Positions 40,861 through 48,365 of a stretch of 64,000 nt of DNA are shown here, piece by piece. This stretch comes from Sporosarcina sp. BI001-red (GTDB taxonomy: Bacteria; Bacillota; Bacilli; Bacillales_A; Planococcaceae): positions 1 to 64,000 of the forward strand of contig NZ_QQAK01000009.1 of the NCBI RefSeq assembly GCF_003384035.1, read 5' to 3'. The notes beneath the pieces were generated by a model that saw nothing but the letters and a program-made list of their open reading frames with translations, was not told the DNA's origin and made no database searches. Position 1 is the first letter of the stretch. Each line of letters opens with the position of its first letter. The position numbers and the translations under genes are program-made.

Positions 40861-42300
40861 ATGCTTGAACAATTAGAAAATGTGAGCAGTTATGAATCAC
40901 TTTTCGTTATGGACAATCGTCACCCTTGTATTTTGGTCAATATGGATGGTGTCATTGCTGAGGCAAATTTCGTTTTTTCGAAAAAGTTTTCAATAGGTAA
41001 AAGTGATAACTTATTATCGATACTTAAGAAAAATGGGTTGCGCAGCTGGAATGACTTCAAGGAAAATTGTAATGAGACAAAAATAAGTATGCTAGACAAT
41101 CTCGTCATGATTACTGAAGGTAACCTAGAGTGTTTATGTAACACTCATGCTTTTTACTCAAGTGACACAAACCAAGCTGTCTTAACATTTGTGTTACCAG
41201 CGATATGTACAGAACTGCCACCAAGAGATTATGTAGGTTGTTTTACGCATGCCTCGCAGTTAACGATGATCGTGAATAATGAAGGTTTCATTATCGATGT
41301 CAATAATAGGATTAGTGAATTATTCAATCTGACGAAAAGTGCAGTTATTGGAAAGCGCATTCAATCGTTATACAGAAAGTTTAATACACAAAAAAGCCAT
41401 GCTGAAGATCAATATGATGCGCACATGAATACACTTAAAACGTTCGGGAAAATCAAATTTACTGAACGCTTTGAAAACGAACCGAATACTATTCAATTCT
41501 TAGAAATACATGCTACTTATAATAGCGATTGTGACTTGTATATCGTGGAAATGCGTGACTGCACTGAAATGGAAATATTGCGCAGAAAACTCGATCATTC
41601 GGGATCTCTGTCAACAGTTGGACAAATGGCCGCAAGTATTGCACATGAAATCCGCAATCCAATGACGACATTAAAAGGATTTGTGCAGCTGATGGAAGTG
41701 ACTGCAACTGGAGATACAGCAAAATATTTGTCTGTAGTCGATGATGAATTGCAGCGGATGGAAGCCATTTTGAATGAAATGCTCATGTTGTCGAAACCAA
41801 CGGAAGAGAAATTTACACAGTTCTCCCTAGGTGTTCTGATTACAAAAGTACTCGAGATCATGAAGCCGAAAGCGATGTTTGAATCGATTCATATCGACTG
41901 GCATGATGCTTCCTTCTGTAATTCAATGATCTATTCCAATGCGGATAAGATTAAACAAGTTCTCTTGAATATCTTTAAAAATGCATTCGAAGCAATGGAA
42001 CCAGGAGGAATATTAACCTTGAAACTGGAAAAGGCAGAAGGGACCTCGTTCACACTTTCTGTTGCAGATACAGGAAAGGGTATGTCACCTCTACAAGTTA
42101 AAAATATGTTCATGCCATTTTACACGTCCAAACCTGAAGGAACCGGCTTAGGGCTCCCATTCGTGCTAAAAACGATGGAAGGTTTAGGCGGGGCAGTTGC
42201 AGTATCAAGTGAGTCAGGAAGTGGGACGACATTTAAGCTAGTATTCCCTCAGCACTATTTGGAGAACTGTACGATTAATGAGCGGTATTCAGCTAACTAA
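40861..42300 (+). CDS. kinE: PAS-domain sensor histidine kinase, KinE-like sporulation kinase
   Basis: Autophosphorylating kinase probably feeding the Spo0F-Spo0B-Spo0A phosphorelay. 479 residues, no transmembrane segment: two PAS-like regions (about 15-110 and 125-230), then the dimerisation box SIAHEIRNPMTTLKGFVQLM with the phospho-accepting histidine, N box NIFKNAFEAM, DTGKGM, and GTGLGLPFVLKTMEG. No response regulator accompanies it. ATG 40861 follows GAGGGGG. In B. subtilis kinE lies close to ktrD, as here. The sporulation role is inferred from synteny and orphan status. The 230-base upstream gap contains an imperfect hairpin near 40650-40690. Confidence 0.82.
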   Translation: MLEQLENVSSYESLFVMDNRHPCILVNMDGVIAEANFVFSKKFSIGKSDNLLSILKKNGLRSWNDFKENCNETKISMLDNLVMITEGNLECLCNTHAFYSSDTNQAVLTFVLPAICTELPPRDYVGCFTHASQLTMIVNNEGFIIDVNNRISELFNLTKSAVIGKRIQSLYRKFNTQKSHAEDQYDAHMNTLKTFGKIKFTERFENEPNTIQFLEIHATYNSDCDLYIVEMRDCTEMEILRRKLDHSGSLSTVGQMAASIAHEIRNPMTTLKGFVQLMEVTATGDTAKYLSVVDDELQRMEAILNEMLMLSKPTEEKFTQFSLGVLITKVLEIMKPKAMFESIHIDWHDASFCNSMIYSNADKIKQVLLNIFKNAFEAMEPGGILTLKLEKAEGTSFTLSVADTGKGMSPLQVKNMFMPFYTSKPEGTGLGLPFVLKTMEGLGGAVAVSSESGSGTTFKLVFPQHYLENCTINERYSAN

Positions 42301-42388
42301 TTTAAAATCATTATTTTTTTGACGAATTGTTATTTAACCGGCTATACTAACTTCATAGAACAAATTGGAAAACAGCGGGTGAATAATT

Positions 42389-42841
42389 ATGGAGAATGCA
42401 AACGAACGCGCACTTAAGTTGTTCGTAGTTCTATCACGAGCGAATAAAGTGCTGCATGAAGAGACGAATCGACTAATCTCATCTAAAGGGTTGAATCCGA
42501 CTGAGTTTGCGGTTCTTGAATTGCTGTATCACAAAGGTAAACAGCCTATCCAAAAAATTGGTGAAAAGATTTTAATGCGAAGTGGTTCGATGACGTATGT
42601 CATTAACAAATTGGAGTCAAACGGTTTTTTGCAACGTGAAGTCAACTCCATAGACAAACGTGTGACGTATGTAGAAATTACAGCGCAAGGTACACAGATT
42701 ATGGATTCCTTGTTTCCTGGGCATGCTGAAAACATCAGTAACTTGTTGTCTTCCTTGAGTAGCGAGGAGCAGGACCAGGCGACGAAATTGCTTCAAAAAT
42801 TAGGTATCTCCATACGTGATTTATCTTCGGAAAAAAGCTGA
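42389..42841 (+). CDS. mhqR: MarR-family regulator MhqR (YkvE)
   Basis: Winged-helix repressor; MhqR controls quinone-detoxifying dioxygenases and azoreductase genes in B. subtilis. 150 residues. ALKLFVVLSRANKVLHEETN, GLNPTEFAVLELLYHKGKQPIQ (helix-turn-helix approach), RSGSMTYVINKLESNGFL (recognition helix) and DKRVTYVEITAQGTQ (wing) match MhqR closely. The single conserved cysteine of OhrR-type sensors is lacking. ATG 42389 has a weak GGGTG site. No quinone-detoxification gene is adjacent. Confidence 0.88.
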   Translation: MENANERALKLFVVLSRANKVLHEETNRLISSKGLNPTEFAVLELLYHKGKQPIQKIGEKILMRSGSMTYVINKLESNGFLQREVNSIDKRVTYVEITAQGTQIMDSLFPGHAENISNLLSSLSSEEQDQATKLLQKLGISIRDLSSEKS

Positions 42842-42867
42842 ACAGCTATTCGCTGTTCAGCTTTTTA
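42831..42867. terminator. Bidirectional terminator between mhqR and the lipoprotein gene
   Basis: AAAAGCTGAACAGC (42833-42846) and complement (42852-42865), with T runs on both strands. Confidence 0.9.
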
Positions 42868-42875
42868 ACTTGTAT

Positions 42876-43616
42876 TTATTTTGCTTCAATCGTTTCAGCC
42901 ATATTTAAAAATTCTTTGTAATAACTTTCATCGGTGTTGTCGTACATCATGACCCGAACAATCATATCGTTTTTCTGAAAGATCATTGCAGTAATTGGTC
43001 CTTCAGTAGAGGCTACACGATAAGCTTGGACTTTTTCAAGATCTTTGTTAGTTGGAAGTTGTGTTTTATCTGTCAACTCAACTGGGGATGCGTCTGTACC
43101 CGTAGCTGCAAGTGTTTCTTTCATATTTTCGACAGCTTTGTCAAAATCAGTTTCAGAAGCTTGCATTGTTCCGATGACCATAAACTTATCATCGTGTTCT
43201 TTATGGGAGAGAATGTCACGCCCAGGTTCTTCACTCACCAATTTATAAGTAGGGAGTACTTGAATTTTGAAGTCTTGCTCATCGCTTAGAGTTTCCGTTG
43301 CACCTTCTAGTGCGCTTGTGTCATCAGTTTCACTGCTGTCAGCTGCGGAATCAGAATCATTAGTTGCTTCCTCTTCGTTTGTAGCGTCCTCATCAGTACC
43401 TTCAGTATCTTCAGCTCCCTCAGTTTCACTGTCAGTGGCTTCAGTACCTTCAGTATCGCTGTCAGTAGCTTCAGCACCATCAGTACCAGGATCTGTTGCT
43501 TGGTCGGTATTTTCAATCGGCTGCTTATCGCTGTCCTCATCACTCGTATCCGTACCACAAGCTGCGAGTAATAGTGAGGCAGAGAGTGCTGTGTAAAGTA
43601 TTTTTCTGTTTTTCAT
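42876..43616 (-). CDS. Lipoprotein with long Thr/Glu/Asp-rich spacer, unknown function
   Basis: 246 residues: signal LSASLLLAACGTD with lipobox, then about 90 residues made almost only of T, E, D, A, S and G in a degenerate ATDSxTEG repeat, then a folded C-terminal domain of about 130 (FKIQVLPTYKLVSEEPGRD to the end). The spacer is strongly negative and likely holds the domain away from the membrane within the wall. The gene is downstream of ykvS on the same strand and convergent with mhqR. I do not recognise the C-terminal domain. Confidence 0.75.
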   Translation of the reverse strand: MKNRKILYTALSASLLLAACGTDTSDEDSDKQPIENTDQATDPGTDGAEATDSDTEGTEATDSETEGAEDTEGTDEDATNEEEATNDSDSAADSSETDDTSALEGATETLSDEQDFKIQVLPTYKLVSEEPGRDILSHKEHDDKFMVIGTMQASETDFDKAVENMKETLAATGTDASPVELTDKTQLPTNKDLEKVQAYRVASTEGPITAMIFQKNDMIVRVMMYDNTDESYYKEFLNMAETIEAK

Positions 43617-43665
43617 TTGAACATCTCCTCCTTATGCAATTTGACGAAAACACATGAAATAAGTT

Positions 43666-43881
43666 TCAATTCACTTTTTTATGAAGGATTGTATAGCGTT
43701 TGTGGTTAACGACTGTTTTTTCTTCAATACCCAAATCCTCAAAGTTTTCCATGTACGTTAAATTTACAATAACCGAGTTATCATTCACTTTTTCCACAAT
43801 GCCTTGTAATCCATCTTTGAACTCAATAATAGTTCCCACTTCTGCGATATTCAACTCTTCTATTTCTTCCTTTTCTTCCAT
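43666..43881 (-). CDS. ykvS: YkvS family protein (DUF2187)
   Basis: 71-residue acidic protein, with a small beta-barrel-like pattern: VGTIIEFKDGLQGIVEKVNDNSVIV then the conserved ENFEDLGIEEKTVVNHKRY, the hallmark of YkvS/DUF2187. ATG 43881 is chosen because AGGAGGAG lies 9 bases upstream; a TTG nine bases earlier is too close. Function unknown. Confidence 0.85.
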   Translation of the reverse strand: MEEKEEIEELNIAEVGTIIEFKDGLQGIVEKVNDNSVIVNLTYMENFEDLGIEEKTVVNHKRYTILHKKVN

Positions 43882-43981
43882 CTGATTCAACTCCTCCTGA
43901 AACTGTTTAAACCTAGTATACTTAACAAAAGTAATACAGGTAAAGTATCATGAACCGATGGAATGTACAAATAATTATAGT

Positions 43982-44011
43982 TTCGACATTTATTTGTCAT
44001 GAATTGTCGAA
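43982..44011 (+). promoter_or_regulatory. Pair of Spo0A boxes upstream of the Spo0E-like gene
   Basis: TTCGACA at 43982-43988 (TGTCGAA on the minus strand) and TGTCGAA at 44005-44011: two perfect 0A boxes in opposite orientation, centres 23 bases apart. A TTGACA-like -35 follows at 44017-44022 with TATGAT at 44038. The second box ends five bases before that -35. Confidence 0.7.
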
Positions 44012-44086
44012 AGGTTTTGACACATATTTTTTTGCTTTATGATACGATATATTAAGCTTTGTAATAAATCGTCAGGAGGGCTGTCT

Positions 44087-44296
44087 ATGGATAATCTGGA
44101 ATATAAAATTGAAATGATTCGCCGGGAACTCTTGAAGACTGCAGAAGAAAGAGGTATGTCCTCCAAAGAGACGGTAAAACTGAGCGTGGAGTTGGATCAC
44201 TTGTTAAATTTACATGCATATGATCAAAACGGCTCCGGAGTAGATACGTGTATTTTAGAAAGTACTATACAACTTAAAAATAAAAAATTAGGCTAA
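44087..44296 (+). CDS. Spo0E-family aspartyl-phosphate phosphatase
   Basis: 69-residue two-helix protein. EYKIEMIRRELLKTAEERGMSSKETVKLSVELDHLLN carries the family pattern, ending in the SxELDxLL signature (here SVELDHLL). Spo0E-type proteins remove phosphate from Spo0A~P and so delay sporulation. ATG 44087 follows AGGAGGGCTGT. Preceded by paired Spo0A boxes, followed by a terminator; monocistronic. Target could also be another response regulator. Confidence 0.85.
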   Translation: MDNLEYKIEMIRRELLKTAEERGMSSKETVKLSVELDHLLNLHAYDQNGSGVDTCILESTIQLKNKKLG

Positions 44297-44366
44297 ATGT
44301 GTTTAAAACTTTGTCAAAAGGGCATATTACAATTGAACACAGCAACATTCTCATTTCCCCCTTTTG

Positions 44367-44399
44367 AAGACGGTCCTTTCCCAGGGCCGTCTCTTTTTT
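44367..44399 (+). terminator. Terminator of the Spo0E-like gene
   Basis: GACGGTCC (44369-44376) and GGGCCGTC (44384-44391), one G-T pair, then CTCTTTTTT. Confidence 0.82.
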
Positions 44400-44471
44400 G
44401 TTCTTAAGCGGGAAAATGACGAGTTTTAGGGTATTATTATGTAGGAAGATAAGTTTAAGGGGGAAGAGAAA

Positions 44472-45332
44472 ATGAAATGTATCTCATTTATCGGTACAGG
44501 TGTAATGGGGGCAAGTATCGTCAGTCATTTGCTTCAAGCAGGACATCCAGTAACTGTACATACGCGTACGAAGGAAAAAGCGGAGCCACTTATTGCTGCA
44601 GGCGCTAAGTGGGCTTCTACGGTCTCTGAAGCGGTACAAAAAGCGGATGTTATTTTTACGATGGTGGGCATGCCTAGTGACGTTGAAGAGATCTATTTAA
44701 AAGATAATGGGATTCTTGCTAACGGAACAAATGGACAAATACTAGTGGACATGACGACTTCAAGTCCTGCACTCGCAAAAAAGATTGAAAAAGCAGCTAT
44801 TGAAAAAGGAATGACATCACTCGATGCTCCTGTTTCTGGCGGAGACGTAGGAGCTAAAAATGGAACGCTCTCGATTATGTGTGGTGGGGATGAGTCCACT
44901 TTTGAGCAAGTCAAACCTATCTTTTCATTATTTGGAAGTCAAATCGTACTTCAAGGGCGTGCCGGTGCTGGCCAGCACACAAAAATGAGTAATCAGCTTG
45001 CCATTGCGACCAATATGATTGGCGTTTGTGAAGCACTTGCATATGCCGAAAAAGCTGGACTGGATCCTGAGCGTGTATTAGAGTCCATTTCTCCTGGAGC
45101 TGCTGGTTCTTGGTCACTTTCGAATCTTGGGCCTCGTATGCTAGCGGGAAATTTTGAACCTGGCTTTTATACGAAGCATTTCCTTAAAGATTTGCGTATT
45201 GCACTCGAGGAAGCGAAAGCCATGGATCTCGATCTTCCCGGATTGCAGCTAGCAATTCATTTATATGAAGACCTTATGGCAAAAGGATATGGTGACAAAG
45301 GTACCCAAGTTCTCTTCAAACAGTATCAATGA
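44472..45332 (+). CDS. ykwC: Beta-hydroxyacid dehydrogenase family oxidoreductase (YkwC)
   Basis: NAD(P)-dependent dehydrogenase related to 3-hydroxyisobutyrate and tartronate semialdehyde reductases. Rossmann motif FIGTGVMGASIVSHLL at the N-terminus, substrate loop SLDAPVSGGDVGAKNGTL, and catalytic lysine in GAGQHTKMSNQ. 286 residues. ATG 44472 follows AGGGGGAAGAG. The stop lies six bases before the IS1182-derived element. Substrate unknown. Confidence 0.88.
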   Translation: MKCISFIGTGVMGASIVSHLLQAGHPVTVHTRTKEKAEPLIAAGAKWASTVSEAVQKADVIFTMVGMPSDVEEIYLKDNGILANGTNGQILVDMTTSSPALAKKIEKAAIEKGMTSLDAPVSGGDVGAKNGTLSIMCGGDESTFEQVKPIFSLFGSQIVLQGRAGAGQHTKMSNQLAIATNMIGVCEALAYAEKAGLDPERVLESISPGAAGSWSLSNLGPRMLAGNFEPGFYTKHFLKDLRIALEEAKAMDLDLPGLQLAIHLYEDLMAKGYGDKGTQVLFKQYQ

Positions 45333-45407
45333 AAAAAAGGGACACGCCATTTAGGCGAGGCCACTAAAAAACTTACTTTTTTCAAGCTAACACGTTGTAT
45401 AATCAAA

Positions 45408-45580
45408 AAATAGGCACCATTTCGTCCGTTCTCTAGGCAATACTTACTCTTTAATACATCTAGAATGAAAGTGGAATCCAATAGTTCGTTAATTTGACGA
45501 AGCATATTGACCTTCGTGACAACAAGATCATAAATGGCCATATAGAGACTGAGTTGTAAGGTTTCTTGATTAGAAATCAT
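45408..45580 (-). pseudogene. N-terminal remnant of IS1182-family transposase
   Basis: The minus strand from ATG 45580 reads MISNQETLQLSLYMAIYDLV and then NMLRQINELLDSTFILDVLKSKYCLENGRN, the conserved opening of IS1182/DUF772 transposases. After GRN the match stops and the frame runs into the terminal repeat, so the catalytic region is deleted. An upstream in-frame ATG at 45604 is possible. Confidence 0.8.
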
Positions 45581-45628
45581 TGCGACACCAACTGAAATTA
45601 ACATGCTTACTATACAACAAATGCAAAG

Positions 45629-45666
45629 AGCCCATCACTTGTTTTATAGTGATGGACTCTTTTTTA
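45629..45666 (+). terminator. Terminator-like hairpin inside the IS1182 derivative
   Basis: GAGCCCATCACT and AGTGATGGACTC around TGTTTTAT, followed by six T. Its place just upstream of the transposase start, facing inward reads, suggests insulation of the element. Confidence 0.65.
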
Positions 45667-45721
45667 AAGTTCGATATTGAACATCCTTTTATAGATGACT
45701 GACGAAACCTCGTTGTTTGGA

Positions 45722-45842
45722 GCAAAAGGCGGTGACTCTGGAGGGATCAGTGAAGATTGAAGACCCCGCAGAAGAGAAGCGACGAGGAGGCTGAAATCAA
45801 GCCCCTCATAAAGCGTCCGACTGGAGCGGAAATCAACAGTTT
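45722..45842 (+). repeat. Bacillales dispersed repeat (GAAGACCCCGCAG...GGAGCGGAAATCAACAG)
   Basis: Contains GAAGACCCCGCAGAAG, GACGAGGAGGCTGAAATCAAG and ends CTGGAGCGGAAATCAACAG. I recognise this block from many Bacillales intergenic regions, often beside insertion sequences; here it lies inside the terminal repeats of the IS1182 derivative. GC-rich relative to its surroundings and able to fold (CTCGTCGC/GCGACGAG-type arms). No function known to me. Confidence 0.65.
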
Positions 45843-45903
45843 CCTACACATAACTAACTTTAAAGGACTTTTTCAGTGGCCTCGCCATTTAGGCATGTCC
45901 CTT

Positions 45904-46374
45904 TCATCTTTTCCCATCTAAATAGGAAGAACGAAAAACTTCAGTATTTGACACCCGTCTATTCTTTGTCGGTTGAGCTTTTTTTACTGAAGGTGTTGGT
46001 TCGCTCTCTTTCAGAATCCCCGTAAAATTAGTGAGCATATCACGAGCGGTCTTTAAACTCATCCGTTCCTGAGGATTCCTAAACTCCATATCTTGCTCGC
46101 CTAAATGTGGCAACTGTGCGAAGTCTTCTTTTTCAGGGAGAGTGTGAAAGAGGAATTCCCCGCAACGTACGAGGACGGTAGAATGCTGTTTGCTGTATTT
46201 TGGATTTTCTACAAAGTGCAACCCAACTTTTACGGCGCCACCTGTTTCTAGAAGTTTAGTGATGGCTACTTTCTTCAATTGGTAAAGTGGTCGATTATCC
46301 GGAGCTGTTTTAGCATGTCGGTTAACCGTATAGATTGCTACGGCTAGTTCCCGCAGTGAATTGGCGTCTGCCAA
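45904..46374 (-). CDS. ykyB: YkyB family protein
   Basis: 156 residues. LAVAIYTVNRHAKTAPDNRPLYQLKKVAI, GLHFVENPKYSKQHSTVLVRCGEFLFHTLP and FAQLPHLGEQDMEFRNP match the YkyB family, whose function is unknown. The start appears to be TTG 46374 with GGGAGGG upstream; no better start is seen. The stop codon lies two bases outside the IS1182-derived terminal repeat, and the last residues (SSYLDGKR) may have been altered by that insertion. Neighbour of fadH as in B. subtilis. Confidence 0.85.
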   Translation of the reverse strand: MADANSLRELAVAIYTVNRHAKTAPDNRPLYQLKKVAITKLLETGGAVKVGLHFVENPKYSKQHSTVLVRCGEFLFHTLPEKEDFAQLPHLGEQDMEFRNPQERMSLKTARDMLTNFTGILKESEPTPSVKKAQPTKNRRVSNTEVFRSSYLDGKR

Positions 46375-46547
46375 TATGTAGCCCTCCCATCTAATATTAA
46401 AAACATCAATTTGACAGTATTGTACTAGTAAATAAGAAATAAGTACACAAAAAGCGATAAAGACTTCGAAACTTTTGTTGTACGATTCTTGTTCAGTGCA
46501 CGGACAGATGAAGTGGATGTAAAAAAGTCAGAGTTGTGGTACAATTT

Positions 46548-46565
46548 TGAATGAATATTCATTCA
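46548..46565. promoter_or_regulatory. FadR operator in front of fadH
   Basis: TGAATGAATATTCATTCA is an 18-base perfect palindrome that fits the Bacillus FadR consensus TGAATGAnTAnTCATTCA at every fixed position. It overlaps the likely transcription start (TACAAT -10 at 46540-46545) and ends 21 bases before the fadH start, so bound FadR should repress until long-chain acyl-CoA releases it. Confidence 0.85.
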
Positions 46566-46586
46566 TTTTATAAGGGGGTAATAATA

Positions 46587-47345
46587 ATGGGAGAGCAAAA
46601 GGTTATTATCGTTACAGGCGGATCGAATGGTATGGGGAAATACATGGCGAAGAAATTTGCTCAAGACGGGGCAAATGTCATTATCACCGGAAGAGACTTG
46701 GAGAAGTTGAATGCTGCCAAAGTGGAAATAGGTGAAAATGCATATCCGTTTCAAATGGATGTTCGTGAAATTGAAACAATCGAAGCGCTCATCCAATATG
46801 CCGACAAAACGTTTGGTAAAATTGATGGACTTGTCAATAATGCGGCAGGGAATTTTCTTGTTCAGGCAGAAGACTTATCTCCAAATGGTTGGAAGTCAGT
46901 AATCGATATTGTTTTAAATGGAACATTTTACTGCTCAAGCGCTGTCATGAACTACTGGAAAGAAAAGCAGCAAAAAGGTGCGATATTAAATATGTTGGCA
47001 ACGTATGCATGGGATGCAGGCCCTGGGGTCGTTCACTCTGCTGCAGCAAAAGCAGGAGTTATGTCGTTGACAAGAACGCTTGCGGTTGAGTGGGGGAGAA
47101 AATATGGTGTGCGCGTTAATGGAATCGCGCCAGGTCCAATTGAACGTACAGGTGGAGCAGAAAAGTTGTTCCAATCAGAGAAAGCAGCACAGAGAACGAT
47201 TCAATCCGTACCTCTTGGACGTGTAGGTAAACCAGAAGAAATCGCTGAGCTCGCAGCTTTCATCATGTCTGACAAAGCTTCCTACATGAATGGAGAAATT
47301 GTGACATTGGATGGCGGTCAATGGCTGAACCAATATCCGTTTTAA
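46587..47345 (+). CDS. fadH: 2,4-dienoyl-CoA reductase, short-chain dehydrogenase type
   Basis: Reduces 2,4-dienoyl-CoA during breakdown of unsaturated fatty acids. 252 residues: cofactor loop VTGGSNGMGKYMAKKFA, NNAAGNFL, catalytic region LNMLATYAWDAGPGVVHSAAAKAGV (the usual YxxxK tyrosine is replaced in this family by other residues; the K of AAAKAG is kept), GIAPGPIERTGGAEKL and GEIVTLDGGQWL. ATG 46587 follows AAGGGGG; the 12-residue extension upstream would read through the FadR operator and is rejected. Confidence 0.9.
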   Translation: MGEQKVIIVTGGSNGMGKYMAKKFAQDGANVIITGRDLEKLNAAKVEIGENAYPFQMDVREIETIEALIQYADKTFGKIDGLVNNAAGNFLVQAEDLSPNGWKSVIDIVLNGTFYCSSAVMNYWKEKQQKGAILNMLATYAWDAGPGVVHSAAAKAGVMSLTRTLAVEWGRKYGVRVNGIAPGPIERTGGAEKLFQSEKAAQRTIQSVPLGRVGKPEEIAELAAFIMSDKASYMNGEIVTLDGGQWLNQYPF

Positions 47346-47418
47346 TGGATAGGTTGGCCATGAAGTGCACATCCTATTTCAACAGGTAGAAAAAAAAGCC
47401 TGTTGAGGAGGGGTAAGA

Positions 47419-47661
47419 TTGTTTGATATTTGGGCGATTCCAATTGGTGTTGTCGTTGCGGTGATTGTCATCATTGGCGTGCTGGCGATTCGTAAAAAGC
47501 CAGATTACAATCCGGATGGAGTTCTCAACAGACAGGATCGAAGTGTAGCAGAGCCAATTGAGGACCATCCCTTTACATTAAATCCGATTTTGTGGGTCAT
47601 TCTCGTAGCCGCTATATTTACTGTGATCGTTATTTTTTACTACTGGGCCTCTTTCTCATAA
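47419..47661 (+). CDS. Hypothetical two-helix membrane protein
   Basis: 80 residues: helix one IPIGVVVAVIVIIGVLAI, a central loop rich in Asp, Arg and Pro (KKPDYNPDGVLNRQDRSVAEP), helix two ILWVILVAAIFTVIVIFYYW. TTG 47419 has GAGGAGGGG at about 8 bases. It follows fadH after 73 bases without a terminator, so it probably shares the FadR-controlled transcript. No function known. Confidence 0.65.
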   Translation: MFDIWAIPIGVVVAVIVIIGVLAIRKKPDYNPDGVLNRQDRSVAEPIEDHPFTLNPILWVILVAAIFTVIVIFYYWASFS

Positions 47662-47796
47662 GAAAGAGGTTTTTTTGTGGGACTGGTAAATACTCCTACG
47701 ATTCGTTCATGACTTATTCATTTTATAGTGGTCTCTATGATATAGTAGAAGTGCAGCATTGCTTCAAGTAAATTGCTGCTGGAGGAGCGATTTAAA

Positions 47797-48237
47797 TTGG
47801 TTGCTTTGAATAATAGTGACTTTTTAGTCATGCCAATATCCGACTATCTGATTTCTTCTGAGAAAGTTGCACATGTACAGGTTGGAAATAATGCAGAGCA
47901 TGCATTACTCGTTCTCACAAAGACGGGATATTCAGCTATTCCTGTACTCGATGCAAAGTATAAATTAAGAGGGTTGTTAGGCATTGGGATGATTACAGAT
48001 GCAATATTAGGTTTAGAGAGAATTGAATATGAACGGCTTTCTGATCTTAAGGTGGATGAAATTATGCAAACCGATTTACCAATGATTAGGACGACTGACC
48101 GCTTTCAAAAGGGATTGGATTTACTCATTAACCACACGTTCTTATGTGTGACGGATGAAGATGGTACCTTTGCTGGGATCTTAACGCGCCGTGTGATGCT
48201 AAAGCAGTTTAAGAAGTATATATATAGCTCGAGATAA
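47797..48237 (+). CDS. darB: c-di-AMP-binding CBS protein DarB (CbpB, YkuL)
   Basis: Two CBS domains and nothing else, 146 residues. Pattern DFLVMPISDYLISSEKVAHVQ, GYSAIPVLDAKYKLRGLLG, VDEIMQTDLPMIRTTDRFQKGLDLL and DGTFAGILTRRVMLKQ matches YkuL. In B. subtilis DarB binds c-di-AMP and, when unliganded, activates the alarmone synthetase Rel and pyruvate carboxylase. TTG 47797 is chosen because GGAGGAG lies 10 bases upstream. It directly precedes ccpC as in B. subtilis. Confidence 0.88.
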   Translation: MVALNNSDFLVMPISDYLISSEKVAHVQVGNNAEHALLVLTKTGYSAIPVLDAKYKLRGLLGIGMITDAILGLERIEYERLSDLKVDEIMQTDLPMIRTTDRFQKGLDLLINHTFLCVTDEDGTFAGILTRRVMLKQFKKYIYSSR

Positions 48238-48263
48238 ACTGTGCGTGCTGATAGTTATCAACA

Positions 48264-48302
48264 GAAAAGAAGAGGCTCTTATCAAAGAGCCTCTTCTTTT
48301 TA
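48264..48302 (+). terminator. Terminator of darB
   Basis: AAAAGAAGAGGCTCTT (48265-48280) and complement (48285-48300), loop ATCA, T-rich end. Confidence 0.9.
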
Positions 48303-48365
48303 GATAGAATGAGAAGATACTAGTGATGAAGCGATGGCTTCTTGAAAAGGATGTTGAACAACTAA

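Larger units (their letters stand above)
45339..45902. mobile_element. Internally deleted IS1182-family element (564 bases)
   Basis: Bounded by GGGACA...TGTCCC. The left end reads GGGACACGCCATTTAGGC then GAGGCCACTAAAAAA; the right end on the minus strand reads GGGACATGCCTAAATGGC then GAGGCCACTGAAAAA, so the terminal inverted repeats extend over about 33 bases with few differences. It retains the first 55-60 codons of an IS1182-type transposase, a terminator hairpin and a Bacillales intergenic repeat. It fills almost all the space between the stops of ykwC and ykyB. Confidence 0.82.

Noticed and set aside
43267-43596. Ser/Val-rich plus-strand frame opposite the lipoprotein
   Set aside because: Antisense shadow of the Thr/Glu/Asp spacer.
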